Numbered from the stretch's first letter, positions 8,069-16,598 are shown. The stretch is 64,000 nt of DNA from Deltaproteobacteria bacterium (GCA_031285295.1 JAITWK010000015.1:1-64000), one strand, 5' to 3'. The notes: a model not told the origin generated them from the letters alone. A program made the numbers and translations.

Positions 8069-9994
8069 ATGCCAAAAGAATTCAGCAAAAATCCCAGGAA
8101 TGCCGGTCATCACGACCGCCCTGATCGTTTCGGGCCGCGTAACGGCAAAGCGCCGCAGCGCAAAAGCCTGGCCGAGGAAATCATTGAAGCGGACGCCGAT
8201 TTGATCCGCCTGTTGGCCAGACGCGCCCGCCTGACCGTAAAAATGCGCGGCGGCAAAACCCATGCCGCCACCCCCGGAGCCATCCGGGGCGAAAAGGCGA
8301 TTCGTTCGCACTGGGAGGCCGAAGCCGGTAAAATCAGTCGGGACAGCCGCTTTATCCGCCAGCTTTTCAACCTGATTCAGGATATCGCCGTGCGCCCGCA
8401 AGATAGTGCGCCCGCCGGGCCGGCCTTTAATCTCGCGCCCGCCCGTGGTCAGGTAAAACTGGATTTGCCCGGCCCGGCCCTGGCTGAACAGGCCATGCTC
8501 TGGGCCGCCCTGGCCGCCGCCTGCGGCTGCGAACTGCGCGTAAATGGCGTACAGCGCTCGCAAGGCCTGATGGATTTTGTCAAAGCTTTCAGCCAGGCCG
8601 GAGCGAATCTGGTCTGGGCTGATTCAGATACCGGCTCCGACACCGACTCGGATCCGGCTTCCAGCAAAAGCGCCCTAGCCGCCGGTCTGCTGGCCGATTC
8701 TCTGGAACTGAGCGGCTGTCAGCCCATCCGCCTTGCGCACAAAACGATTTTTGTCGGCGAGAGCCGTCTGGCTTTTTATCTGCTTGCCTTCCTGAGCCTG
8801 AACGCGCCGGGTAAAATCCGCTTTACTGCCGGGCATGCTCTGAAAAGCGCTGATTTTACTGCTCTGCACAAACTGCTGCCCGGCCTGGGCGCTCGCCTTT
8901 CCTTCGCGGTACCTGCCTCGCGCGGTCTGCCCGCCGCTCTGGAATGCTCCGGCGCGCTGCCCGAACTTTACGTGATCCCGGCCGATTTGCCTCTGGAAGG
9001 GACTTTGGCCCTGCTGCTGGCCGGTTTTGCCTGGCGGCGTCCGCTGGTGCTCAGCCTGGACAATCTGCCCGGCAGTCTGGCCCAACAGGCCCTTTCCCTG
9101 CTGGAGCCGTTCTTTGCCAGGCTGCCGGAAGCAGCGGAAGTAAAAGGCTCGGAAGTGCATTACAATGCCTGGACGCCCTCATGCGCCCAAAGCCCGCAGG
9201 ACGAAGCGGAAGGACACGCGCAGACCAATCCGGTGACCTTCCCGACTGTGCTGGAAACCGCGCTGGACCCGGCCTTGTCCTGCCTGCTGCTGAGTTTGCC
9301 CTTTTTTAGTGGCGGCAGTGTTAAACTGGCCGGAAGCTGGCCGGAAAATCCGGAAGCCCCGGCCTGCGTCAGCCTGTTACGCCTGGCCGGTTTGAAACTG
9401 GAAATCGGAAGCCAGGCTGTCAGCAGTGGGCGGGCCGGCAATATTTCGCTGGCCGATGGCATCATCTGTCAGGATTTGCCCGCCAAACTGCTGCCCCTGT
9501 TCTGGGCCATGAATGCCCAGACGGCCTTGCAATCCAAGAATGGCCTGACCCTCAGCCATGCGCCGGAGCAGTTTGATCCGGCCAACCCGGGACTGCCGCT
9601 TAAGCCGGATTTGGATCTGGCCAGGGATTTTCTGGCTCAGCTTGGCGTGGAACTGACCGAAGGCGAAAGCGGCTTGCGCCTTACCGCCCTGCCACCGGAA
9701 GAATTCCGCGAAGTGGCGGCCAAAAGCTACGGCTGGAGCAGCCCGGACGCTTTCTGGACCATCGGCCTCTCGTTGGGCGCTTTTTTCTGCTCCAATCTCA
9801 AGCTTTCCAACCCGGACAGCGCCAGTGACCTTTTGCCCGACTACTGGACCCTCTACAACGCCCTGCCGGATCCCGGCGCCAAGGCCGAAGCGAACCGGGC
9901 CGCGGTTACGCCTGCCGGAAGCGGCAGACGGCGCATTATGACCGACAGCGTCATTGAACCGCCGGAAGCGCTGGACGAAGAAGAGGACTTTTAA
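8069..9994 (+). CDS. Chorismate mutase-like / EPSP synthase-like fusion protein
   Basis: A 641-residue protein. Residues about 31-97 resemble an AroQ-type chorismate mutase helix bundle (LAEEIIEADADLIRLLARRA, then IRGEKAI). The rest has the layout of the two-domain enolpyruvate transferase fold, ending in NPDSASDLLPDYW, which aligns with the AroA C-terminal motif TAKTFPDYF. The catalytic lysine of that motif is Asp here, and I cannot find the family's GNAGT or DKS-type N-terminal motifs. It is therefore either a very divergent AroA or a degenerate, possibly regulatory paralogue. I chose the ATG at 8069; a TTG 60 bases upstream is open but lacks a ribosome site. It is coupled to the next gene by TAATG. 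Confidence 0.6.
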   Translation: MPKEFSKNPRNAGHHDRPDRFGPRNGKAPQRKSLAEEIIEADADLIRLLARRARLTVKMRGGKTHAATPGAIRGEKAIRSHWEAEAGKISRDSRFIRQLFNLIQDIAVRPQDSAPAGPAFNLAPARGQVKLDLPGPALAEQAMLWAALAAACGCELRVNGVQRSQGLMDFVKAFSQAGANLVWADSDTGSDTDSDPASSKSALAAGLLADSLELSGCQPIRLAHKTIFVGESRLAFYLLAFLSLNAPGKIRFTAGHALKSADFTALHKLLPGLGARLSFAVPASRGLPAALECSGALPELYVIPADLPLEGTLALLLAGFAWRRPLVLSLDNLPGSLAQQALSLLEPFFARLPEAAEVKGSEVHYNAWTPSCAQSPQDEAEGHAQTNPVTFPTVLETALDPALSCLLLSLPFFSGGSVKLAGSWPENPEAPACVSLLRLAGLKLEIGSQAVSSGRAGNISLADGIICQDLPAKLLPLFWAMNAQTALQSKNGLTLSHAPEQFDPANPGLPLKPDLDLARDFLAQLGVELTEGESGLRLTALPPEEFREVAAKSYGWSSPDAFWTIGLSLGAFFCSNLKLSNPDSASDLLPDYWTLYNALPDPGAKAEANRAAVTPAGSGRRRIMTDSVIEPPEALDEEEDF

Positions 9995-10305
9995 TGGATC
10001 ACGCCGAAGCGCGAAGAGACCTTCCGGCAGAACAAACCTTGCCTTGCAGTCAGATGGGAAATTCGTCTGACTGCAAGGAGGAAAAACTGCCGGAAGACCA
10101 GGACGGCCTGGAAAAACGCCTGGCTGAACTTGCGGACGAACTGGTCGCCTGTCAAACGCGTATCCGCGAACTTTCCGCTGCGGAAAACCCGGCCACTGGC
10201 GTTTTCTTCGCGGCGGAAATACACGCCGCACGTCAGAACAAGCTGGTGCTGGAATTCAAAAAGCAGCTTTGCCGGGCCAGGCTGAACCGGCTTAATATTG
10301 CCTAA
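9994..10305 (+). CDS. Small coiled-coil protein, translationally coupled to the EPSPS-like gene
   Basis: A 103-residue protein of unknown family. It starts inside the stop of the preceding gene (TAATG overlap), so the two are probably co-translated. Residues about 30-60 (EKRLAELADELVACQTRIRE) and 80-100 look like amphipathic or coiled-coil helices rich in Leu, Glu, Lys and Arg, with no membrane segment or signal peptide. It contains a perfect 13-base inverted repeat (10042-10078). Its stop is 4 bases from the stop of the convergent glycosyltransferase gene. Function is not recognisable. Confidence 0.65.
   Translation: MDHAEARRDLPAEQTLPCSQMGNSSDCKEEKLPEDQDGLEKRLAELADELVACQTRIRELSAAENPATGVFFAAEIHAARQNKLVLEFKKQLCRARLNRLNIA
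10042..10078. repeat. Perfect 13-bp inverted repeat inside a coding region
   Basis: CCTTGCAGTCAGA (10042-10054) and TCTGACTGCAAGG (10066-10078) are exact reverse complements separated by 11 bases, within codons 17-29 of the 103-residue gene. AAGGAGG follows directly at the base of the right arm. No T-tract follows on either strand, so a simple terminator is unlikely. Confidence 0.7.
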
Positions 10306-10309
10306 TTTT

Positions 10310-11509
10310 TTACGTCTCTTTGGTACGCCAGGTCGCCAATATTTCCTGATAGAAGTCATATAGCCCGGAGGCGGATTTTTCCCAGCTGAAATGTTCGGCT
10401 GCGAACGCGCGTCCTTTTGCGCCAATGCTTCTGGCCTGGTACGGATTTTTTACCAGGTAGCTGATCAGCGAACTGATTTCTTCCGCTCCGCCGTTTTTAA
10501 GCAACAGGCAATTTTCGCCATGTTGCAGGTACTGCCCAAGGTTGGCCACGGGCAGAATTACCGGCCTGCCGCTGGCCATAAATAAAGGCAGCTTGCAGGG
10601 AAAGCGATACTTGTTGAAGGCGTTATTCTCGCCCGGCTGCACCAGAATATCCGTTGCGCGCATAACCTGCGGTATATCGGCATGCGTGATCTTATCGGTC
10701 AGATCTACCAAACAGTCCTGCGCGTTAAACGCGGAAAAAACCTGTTGCGGTATGTCCAGCCCGTAGTTGCCGAATTTTATAATCCGCACCGGCATACCCG
10801 CCCGGTGCAGCAAGGCCACGGCGCAATATAGCTGGGTCATCTCGTCAATATTAGCCAGATGCAGGCTGCCGGGGTAAAAAAGTGTAACATGATCCGCCGG
10901 TATGCCCCAGCGGGCTTTTTCTTCCGGCGAAGACTGCCGGGGGATATCAAACACTTCGGGTTCGCCGCAGGCAGGCCAGAACACATGACCGGGCACGAAG
11001 TCCGGCTTGAAATCCAGCAACGCTTCAATGAGGCAGGTATAGCCCTGAGCGGAGGAAATAAAGGCTTTGGAGCGCTCCGGATGCGAATACTCGAACAGCT
11101 CGCCGCCCGGCAGCCAGTTGGCCGAATCCGCCAAAAATTCGGGAGCATATTCAGCGCTGTTGACTTTAAAAATCTCTTCTTCGTTATCTTCCATATGCAC
11201 CAGCAGGGGAGCCTTCAAAGCCTGGGCTAGCGTCCCCGCCACAACCCGCGAACTTTCGCGCGGGGTCCAGCAATGTACCAGCGAATCTTCCTTACTGTTA
11301 TCCAGCATGGCGGCAAAATGTTTTGGCGAGGTACGCAGAGAGCCGTATGAGCGGAATTGAGGCCGCCCGTAGCGGCTGACGGTATCGGGGTCGCCACAGC
11401 TGTACACCGCGCATTCCACACCCTGTAAAGCCAGGGCATTGGCCAGATGGAAGATATGCATGCCGCTTTGGGCTCTGAAATCATAATAACTGACGAAAAT
11501 CACTTTCAT
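10310..11509 (-). CDS. Glycosyltransferase, GT4-like
   Basis: A 399-residue GT-B glycosyltransferase. The N-terminus (MKVIFVSYYDFRAQSGMHIF, then HLANALALQGVECAVYS) is the acceptor-side Rossmann domain. The C-terminal half has the nucleotide-sugar region (VTLFYPGSLH, KLPLFMASGRPVILP, GENCLLLKNGGAEEISSLI) of GT4 enzymes. It probably adds a sugar to surface polysaccharide or LPS. I chose the ATG at 11509, which has GGAG seven bases upstream; an in-frame start at 11545 would overlap the upstream GT9 gene. It is the last gene of a three-gene minus-strand glycan cluster. Confidence 0.82.
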   Translation of the reverse strand: MKVIFVSYYDFRAQSGMHIFHLANALALQGVECAVYSCGDPDTVSRYGRPQFRSYGSLRTSPKHFAAMLDNSKEDSLVHCWTPRESSRVVAGTLAQALKAPLLVHMEDNEEEIFKVNSAEYAPEFLADSANWLPGGELFEYSHPERSKAFISSAQGYTCLIEALLDFKPDFVPGHVFWPACGEPEVFDIPRQSSPEEKARWGIPADHVTLFYPGSLHLANIDEMTQLYCAVALLHRAGMPVRIIKFGNYGLDIPQQVFSAFNAQDCLVDLTDKITHADIPQVMRATDILVQPGENNAFNKYRFPCKLPLFMASGRPVILPVANLGQYLQHGENCLLLKNGGAEEISSLISYLVKNPYQARSIGAKGRAFAAEHFSWEKSASGLYDFYQEILATWRTKET

Positions 11510-11534
11510 CTGGACACTCCGGAATCGCAAAAAA

Positions 11535-12794
11535 TCAACGGCCAAGCATTACAGCCAGGCCATTTGGCTCTTTTGACTTGTACGCGCTAATGAATTCGGC
11601 CGGGCTGCGCCAGGCAGGCATGTCCGGCCCCGGCCGCCAGGCGGTGGGACGCTGCATAAACAGCGTTCTGCGCTCTTTTCCCTTCTCCTGATCCAGGGTG
11701 TATTCCAGAGCCTGCCGGACGGTTTCGGGCGCGATACCGGCTATGCAGTGCGCGCGCTCATACCGGCAACTCCAGTTGCAACTGTAACACTCCAGCGGGA
11801 GGCAAACGGCAGTGCATATGCGGCTATAGGGAAAAAAGCGTCCAAAAGTTCCCCCGCCAACAAGTACAACCAGAGGCACGTCAAACGCGCAGGCAATATG
11901 CGCAAGGCCGGTATCCGCCCCGGCGGCCAGCCTGCTTCTCTGGATAATGCCAGCGGAAACGCCCAGGGAAAGCTCACCGCAAAAGGTATGGCAACTCACA
12001 TTACGCTTTGCCAAGTAGTCCTGAATAGCGTGGGCCGCAGTAAGCCCGGCCTTACTTTCCCCACCAAGGATGACAACCGGCAAGCCGCGTTTCGCGCACA
12101 CATCCGCAAGGGCTTTCCCCCACTGGCCGTATGTATTATACGGGACATTGCCTGTTGCAAAAAGCGCCACAAAAGGCTGGTCCTTCAAGCCTGCACTCTC
12201 CAACTTTGCGGCGGCGGCCAGGGCGTCCTCCGGTGACAGCCAGAAGCGCGGCGGCACAACGACTTCCTGAAAGCCGAAATACTCCAGTATGTCGCGGGTT
12301 CGCTCAATATCCATCCTGATGCCGGGCCGCAGCGGAATAAACTCATCCACCTGCCCGTTAAAAATATCCCTGGCATCGGGCAAGGCATTAGTGGCATCCA
12401 TCCCGGTCGAAACAAGCGGCGCACCAGCAGTCACCAACAACGCGCAAACGGATGCCGAGGGAGAAATAGTACTGTTGAATATTATATCCGCCCTGCACGC
12501 CCGGAGGAGTTTTGCGGCCATCTGCAAATACGCAGGTTCCAGCTCCAACCGTCTTTTATCCAGAGTGATGGTCTGCTTTACAGCCGGGGCCGACGCATAC
12601 AGAGGGGCAGTGGCGGTATCGCACGCCACGGTAATGGCGGCGTTGGGGTAAACTTCCGGGAGTTTTTCCAGCAGTTCACCGGCCAGAACTCCATCACCTA
12701 TGCCGTCAAGACGCACGTACAAAAGTTTTTTTACAGCGGCCCGGTCCGGCATGGAGCGGCGGGAGTGATCTTTGCCAGGCAGTCTGGAGTTCAT
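11535..12794 (-). CDS. GT9-family glycosyltransferase (heptosyltransferase-like)
   Basis: A 419-residue protein with the GT9/WaaC-WaaF layout: N-terminal LLYVRLDGIGDGVLAGELL, the mid-region FVALFATGNVPYNTYGQW in the place of the usual nucleotide-sugar motif, then AAGADTGLAHIACAFDVPLV, which matches the GT9 D-TG-xH-A motif. A Cys-rich string (ECYSCNWSCRYERAHC) follows, as in many Desulfovibrio GT9 paralogues. It is likely to transfer a heptose-type sugar to the LPS core or a surface glycan. Its start overlaps the end of the upstream pyruvyl-transferase-like gene by four bases (ATGA). Confidence 0.85.
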   Translation of the reverse strand: MNSRLPGKDHSRRSMPDRAAVKKLLYVRLDGIGDGVLAGELLEKLPEVYPNAAITVACDTATAPLYASAPAVKQTITLDKRRLELEPAYLQMAAKLLRACRADIIFNSTISPSASVCALLVTAGAPLVSTGMDATNALPDARDIFNGQVDEFIPLRPGIRMDIERTRDILEYFGFQEVVVPPRFWLSPEDALAAAAKLESAGLKDQPFVALFATGNVPYNTYGQWGKALADVCAKRGLPVVILGGESKAGLTAAHAIQDYLAKRNVSCHTFCGELSLGVSAGIIQRSRLAAGADTGLAHIACAFDVPLVVLVGGGTFGRFFPYSRICTAVCLPLECYSCNWSCRYERAHCIAGIAPETVRQALEYTLDQEKGKERRTLFMQRPTAWRPGPDMPAWRSPAEFISAYKSKEPNGLAVMLGR

Positions 12795-13864
12795 CCAAGC
12801 GACGCTGGCGCAATACTGTCAAAATAATTTTTCAATTCTTTTACATACCTGCCAAACATTTTTTCAATAAATAAAGCCAGTTTATTCCTGTATTCCATGC
12901 TATTATCAGCACCAAATGCATTTACCCAATCCAAAGCCACATCAAGGCTATCTGTAATAGGTAAATATTTTTCATATAACTTCTGCGTTGAACGGATGCG
13001 TACATTATTTTCAGATGTAAGCAGCATGGCTGGTCTGTTCATGGCTAAAGCAGGAATGGCACCATGCAATCTAGTAGAAATTATCGTTTCGTAATCATTT
13101 ATGATAGAAAAATAATCCATTGGCTCAAAAGAATAACGGCAGGCATATCCAGCTTTGCTATAGAATAAAAATTCATCTATATAAAAGCATATAAACTCAG
13201 GCGCATCAGTAGGAGATGGAAATGTTGCAAGAATATTTTTGACAATCTCAGGAGAAATAGATTGATTTATAACGCGTGCTGCTTGTAAAATAATTCCTAC
13301 TTTTTTTGTGGCTCCTGTAACGAATCTTTTTTGAAAATCTTGCTGTACGCAGAAGAGAGATGGGCAAGGAAGATCTACAGCTTTATTTATCCCCATTAAA
13401 TCATTCAAATTCCTTGCAAGCCCGGCAGACCTGGTAGAAATATACACGTTATCACGTTTCAAAACAGCAATATCCCGCGACCTAAGCCTATCCAGAGGCA
13501 TACCCGCGCCAATTCCCAAAAAAATTGCCGGAACAGTCGGATGGTCAAACAAAAAATCAAATACTGGATGCACTGTATTATCGAACCATTCAGGCGTACC
13601 GGCAAAAACGACAAGATCGGCGAGTGAGATTTCTTTAGGCTTACAGCAGTTACTCAAAAAATTGTTTCTCATAACATTATTTGCGTAACCGTTCACAAAA
13701 AGATCCGGGTTTCTGTTCCACAATAAAAAATTATGATCTTTACCTAAAAGTGCTTCTAATAAATTGAACACTCCGAACCGTATAAATTCATCACCCGGAT
13801 TCCATTGCCGCGTACTGCTCACTAAAATATTCAATCTTTTATGCATGACATCCATACCCATCAC
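12791..13864 (-). CDS. Polysaccharide pyruvyl transferase family protein
   Basis: A 357-residue protein with hallmarks of the polysaccharide pyruvyl transferase family: an N-terminal NPGDEFIRFGVFNLLEALLG (a variant of the GxGNxGDE entry), VVFAGTPEWFDN, and the C-terminal STRLHGAIPALAMNRPAM, which holds the conserved Arg-Leu-His-Gly. Members add ketal pyruvate or other groups to glycans. The gene is visibly more AT-rich than both neighbours, with many AAA/ATA/AAT codons, which suggests horizontal acquisition within the glycan cluster. Upstream in-frame ATG codons make the exact start uncertain by a few residues. Confidence 0.75.
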   Translation of the reverse strand: MMGMDVMHKRLNILVSSTRQWNPGDEFIRFGVFNLLEALLGKDHNFLLWNRNPDLFVNGYANNVMRNNFLSNCCKPKEISLADLVVFAGTPEWFDNTVHPVFDFLFDHPTVPAIFLGIGAGMPLDRLRSRDIAVLKRDNVYISTRSAGLARNLNDLMGINKAVDLPCPSLFCVQQDFQKRFVTGATKKVGIILQAARVINQSISPEIVKNILATFPSPTDAPEFICFYIDEFLFYSKAGYACRYSFEPMDYFSIINDYETIISTRLHGAIPALAMNRPAMLLTSENNVRIRSTQKLYEKYLPITDSLDVALDWVNAFGADNSMEYRNKLALFIEKMFGRYVKELKNYFDSIAPASLG

Positions 13865-13871
13865 TGCCTTT

Positions 13872-14384
13872 TTATCTGCCTACCTGGCAGGGCACATCAC
13901 CCCGCTCCAGACGCAATAAAGCGATCTTCTTGTCCAGGCCGCCGGCATAGCCGGTCAGGCTGCCGTTCGCGCCAACTACGCGGTGGCAGGGTATGAGCAG
14001 GGAAATCGGGTTGCGCCCTACCGCACTGCCCACGGCTCGGGCCGAGGAGGCCCGCCCTGATTGCGCGGCCATTTTCGCGGCCAGCGCCCCGTAAGTGCTG
14101 GTTTGCCCGGCTGGAATTTCCAACAGAAAAGCCCATACCTTGCGCTGAAAATCAGTGCCTTGCGGGGACAGGGGAAAATCGGGCTGCCGCACCCGTCCGG
14201 CAAAATAGTCGTCCAGCCAGGCGCGCAGCTTGACGAATACCGGATAATCCGCCGCCTCCGTCCAGTCCGCCGTATTTTCAGGATAATGCTTTTGGCCTAC
14301 AAACCAAAAGCCGCCAAGCGCGTCACCTTCAGCCGACACGGTGGCCGGGCCCAACGGGGTTTTGACGGTGCAGACATAGATCAT
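13872..14384 (-). CDS. ogt: Methylated-DNA--[protein]-cysteine S-methyltransferase
   Basis: A 170-residue suicide repair protein that removes the alkyl group from O6-methylguanine onto its own cysteine. The active-site motif IPCHRVVG is present (C133), preceded by the helix-turn-helix and arginine-finger region (TSTYGALAAKMA, RAVGSAVGRNP). The length suits Ogt without the Ada regulatory domain. It lies between a PilZ gene (4 bases away) and the glycan cluster (7 bases away), so co-transcription is likely, although the functions look unrelated. Confidence 0.95.
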   Translation of the reverse strand: MIYVCTVKTPLGPATVSAEGDALGGFWFVGQKHYPENTADWTEAADYPVFVKLRAWLDDYFAGRVRQPDFPLSPQGTDFQRKVWAFLLEIPAGQTSTYGALAAKMAAQSGRASSARAVGSAVGRNPISLLIPCHRVVGANGSLTGYAGGLDKKIALLRLERGDVPCQVGR

Positions 14385-14388
14385 GGCG

Positions 14389-14739
14389 TCACATCTTCCC
14401 TACCAGCATCTCCAACGGCACTTGCAGCGGGTAGTTAAAAAGAATGCCGCAGTTGCTGAGTCCGCGCCAGACCATGTTGGCCCGGATATTATCAAGCATG
14501 GCCATGGGGCCAGGCGGGAAGCTGTCCAGCATAAGGGTGGCTTTGTCCGGAATTTCGGCGGGATCGAATTGCGGAGGAAAAAGCAGCTGCGCACCGGTCA
14601 GGCTGAGGTCGATCAGCATAACCTGAAAGATGGCGCCGGTTTCCAGCACATGCAGCAGGGCGAAGCAGGGCTGGTCAAGCTGCACGCGCGTTGCAACGCG
14701 ACGTCCTATATCGGAGTTCTCAAGCTCGGTTCCAGACAT
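14389..14739 (-). CDS. PilZ-domain-like protein
   Basis: A 116-residue single-domain protein. RRVATRVQL (about residues 13-21) followed by VMLIDLSLTGAQLLFP fits the PilZ c-di-GMP binding pattern (RxxxR, then D/NxSxxG). The rest is beta-rich, with MVWRGLSNCGILFNYP in the family's closing strands. It would act as a cytoplasmic c-di-GMP receptor; in a motile Desulfovibrio-like cell, motility or exopolysaccharide control is the usual inference. GGGAG sits upstream of the ATG. It is the first gene of a minus-strand run into ogt and is divergent from the kinase gene at 14980. Confidence 0.75.
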   Translation of the reverse strand: MSGTELENSDIGRRVATRVQLDQPCFALLHVLETGAIFQVMLIDLSLTGAQLLFPPQFDPAEIPDKATLMLDSFPPGPMAMLDNIRANMVWRGLSNCGILFNYPLQVPLEMLVGKM

Positions 14740-14824
14740 AGGGGCTCTCCCATGACTATTTTTACCGCGTAAAACGGCAATTCATGTTTATATCGCACAG
14801 TTACAGCCACAAGTCAAAAGAGCT

Positions 14825-14855
14825 TTGACATCAGCGCGATTTTAAAACATATATT
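14825..14855 (+). promoter_or_regulatory. Possible sigma-70 promoter for the histidine kinase
   Basis: TTGACA (14825-14830) is followed after 19 bases by TATATT (14850-14855); reading the -10 as ATATAT shortens the spacer to 18. It lies in the 240-base divergent region between the PilZ gene and the kinase gene, 125 bases before the kinase ATG. A small hairpin (CAGGCC-AGC-GGCCTG, 14886-14900) lies in the putative leader. Confidence 0.4.
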
Positions 14856-14979
14856 ACGAAATCATTTTATAATTCATAAATAATGCAGGCCAGCGGCCTG
14901 GATCAACGTCTTTCCGATAAAAAACTACCGGGACGGCACAGTTTAAGTGCTTGCCTGACAGCCACAGCGGAGCGCCAGC

Positions 14980-16356
14980 ATGCCCGAAAAACAATGCACC
15001 AAGCCTTGCGAGGCTGAGAGCGCCGTAAGACGGCGTATCGAGGAAAAACTCGACGACTACGCCAAATACAATCTCAGTTCCAAAGAATCCTGCCTGCTGA
15101 ACATTCTTTTTGACCTCATGCAGGAATACCAGGACGAGAAATATCTGGACCTGCTGCCGGTCCTGCTGCTGGACATGGTGCTTGGCCTGCCCTGCGAGCT
15201 GTACGCCAGAAAAAACGAGCGGCCGGACGGCTCGGGCGTAGCGGACGGGACAGGCGAAATAAACTGGGAAAACAACGAATTCGAACTGCGCACTCCGGCG
15301 GCGCTCCCGCTCAAATCGCGCAGCAGCATTACCCCGGCAATCTCTGACGAGCGCGTTTGCATTCCGGTACGCGGCCGTTACGGCAGCAAAAGCCAGGGCG
15401 AGCAGGATCGCGAAGTACGCGGCTTGCTGATATTTTACCCGCCGCACTCCTTTACCAACCATGAACTGCTTTTTCTGGAAAAATTCGCCAACCGGCTCGG
15501 CTTCGCCATGCACAACAGCGCACTGGCCCGGCGCAACCGCGAGCATCTGGATTTTGTGCGTAACCTGGTCAAGGATATCGGGCATAATGTGCTTGGCCCG
15601 AATATGTATTTCAAGTTGCTGATCAACAAACTTGCCGCCAGCCTGCTCGACTTGGGCGGGCATTTGGGAAGTTGCCGGGCAGAGGCGGAAGATCTGGACA
15701 AGCTGAAGGCAACCCATCTGGACATTCTGGATCAAATCAACGAAATCCAGCAAAACTTCAATCACAGCAGCCTGTTTCTGGAAAGCCTGCTGCGCGAAAG
15801 CCACTTCATCCAGGGCTGCTATGTGCTGCGCCCCTGCCGGGTAAATATTTACGAACGGGTGCTGAAAGCGCAGTTCAAAAGCCATTTGCCCATGTTCAGG
15901 GCCAAAGGCATAGAGGCCGAACTGCTTGTGCCGCCCGTCAACTGCGAAGCAAACTGCGAAACTGAAGCCGATTTCGGCCTGATCAGCCAGGTGGTGGCCA
16001 ATATTTTCTCCAACGCCCTGAAATACGCGGCGGCGGATCCGGCCTGGCAGACCGGTTCAAAGGGCAACTGCCGCAGCCCCTTTGTGCGCTGTGGGGTGGA
16101 AGATGACGAACCGGGCCGCATCCGGGTTTATATACTAAGCAGCGGAAAGCGCATCGGGCCGGAAGAGGCGGATCGCCTTTTTGACAAATACTACCGCGCC
16201 TCCAATAGCGGCAATATTTCCGGCACCGGCAAGGGGCTGCATTTCGTGCGCGATATCGTGACCCGGCACGGCGGCGAGGCCTGTTATCAAGCCACGGAAG
16301 AGGGCAACAAGTTCTATTTCAGCCTACCGCATACCGCTGCGGAAGCGGGAGCGTAA
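14980..16356 (+). CDS. Sensor histidine kinase with N-terminal GAF-like domain
   Basis: A 458-residue soluble kinase without membrane segments. Residues about 35-185 look like a GAF-type sensor. The phospho-acceptor region is FVRNLVKDIGHNVLGPNMY (H202, followed by Asn, not the usual Glu/Asp). The ATP-binding domain has the N-box NIFSNALKYA (N341, N345) and the G2 box GTGKGLHFV. The G1 box reads ILSSGKRIGPEEADRLFDKYY, in which the conserved Asp is Ser. There is no adjacent response regulator, so it is an orphan whose catalytic competence needs testing. Confidence 0.8.
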   Translation: MPEKQCTKPCEAESAVRRRIEEKLDDYAKYNLSSKESCLLNILFDLMQEYQDEKYLDLLPVLLLDMVLGLPCELYARKNERPDGSGVADGTGEINWENNEFELRTPAALPLKSRSSITPAISDERVCIPVRGRYGSKSQGEQDREVRGLLIFYPPHSFTNHELLFLEKFANRLGFAMHNSALARRNREHLDFVRNLVKDIGHNVLGPNMYFKLLINKLAASLLDLGGHLGSCRAEAEDLDKLKATHLDILDQINEIQQNFNHSSLFLESLLRESHFIQGCYVLRPCRVNIYERVLKAQFKSHLPMFRAKGIEAELLVPPVNCEANCETEADFGLISQVVANIFSNALKYAAADPAWQTGSKGNCRSPFVRCGVEDDEPGRIRVYILSSGKRIGPEEADRLFDKYYRASNSGNISGTGKGLHFVRDIVTRHGGEACYQATEEGNKFYFSLPHTAAEAGA

Positions 16357-16461
16357 TCAGGCAAAAGCTGCAAAATGCTGTAACCGCCGTGCCAGTGTCG
16401 GGCGTTGTGAGCCGCTGTTCCGACTTACTGCCTGCTTGCCTGTTTCGGTTTTATTTATTTT

Positions 16462-16541
16462 TTCATAAAAACGCAGCAAATAACTCCTATATTTTCTTAA
16501 AAACGCAGCGCAACGCCCTTGATAACTTCATAAAAACGCAG
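16462..16541. repeat. Three direct repeats upstream of the DUF4143 ATPase gene
   Basis: TTCATAAAAACGCAG occurs at 16462-16476 and 16527-16541, and TTCTTAAAAACGCAG (one difference) at 16494-16508. The repeats start 32 and 33 bases apart, separated by unrelated 17-18 base spacers. The spacing is about three helical turns, which suits a cooperative operator upstream of the gene at 16599. With only three 15-base units and no cas genes it is not a CRISPR array. The rest of the 242-base gap (16357-16461) shows nothing clear. Confidence 0.65.
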
Positions 16542-16598
16542 TACGTTTTTTGACAGTCAGAAGATTTTCCAAAAGAATTACCAGAAGGGATACCGCGT

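Noticed and set aside
16462..16541. CRISPR array
   Set aside because: Only three 15-base repeats with 17-18 base spacers and no cas genes; more like an operator or iteron set.
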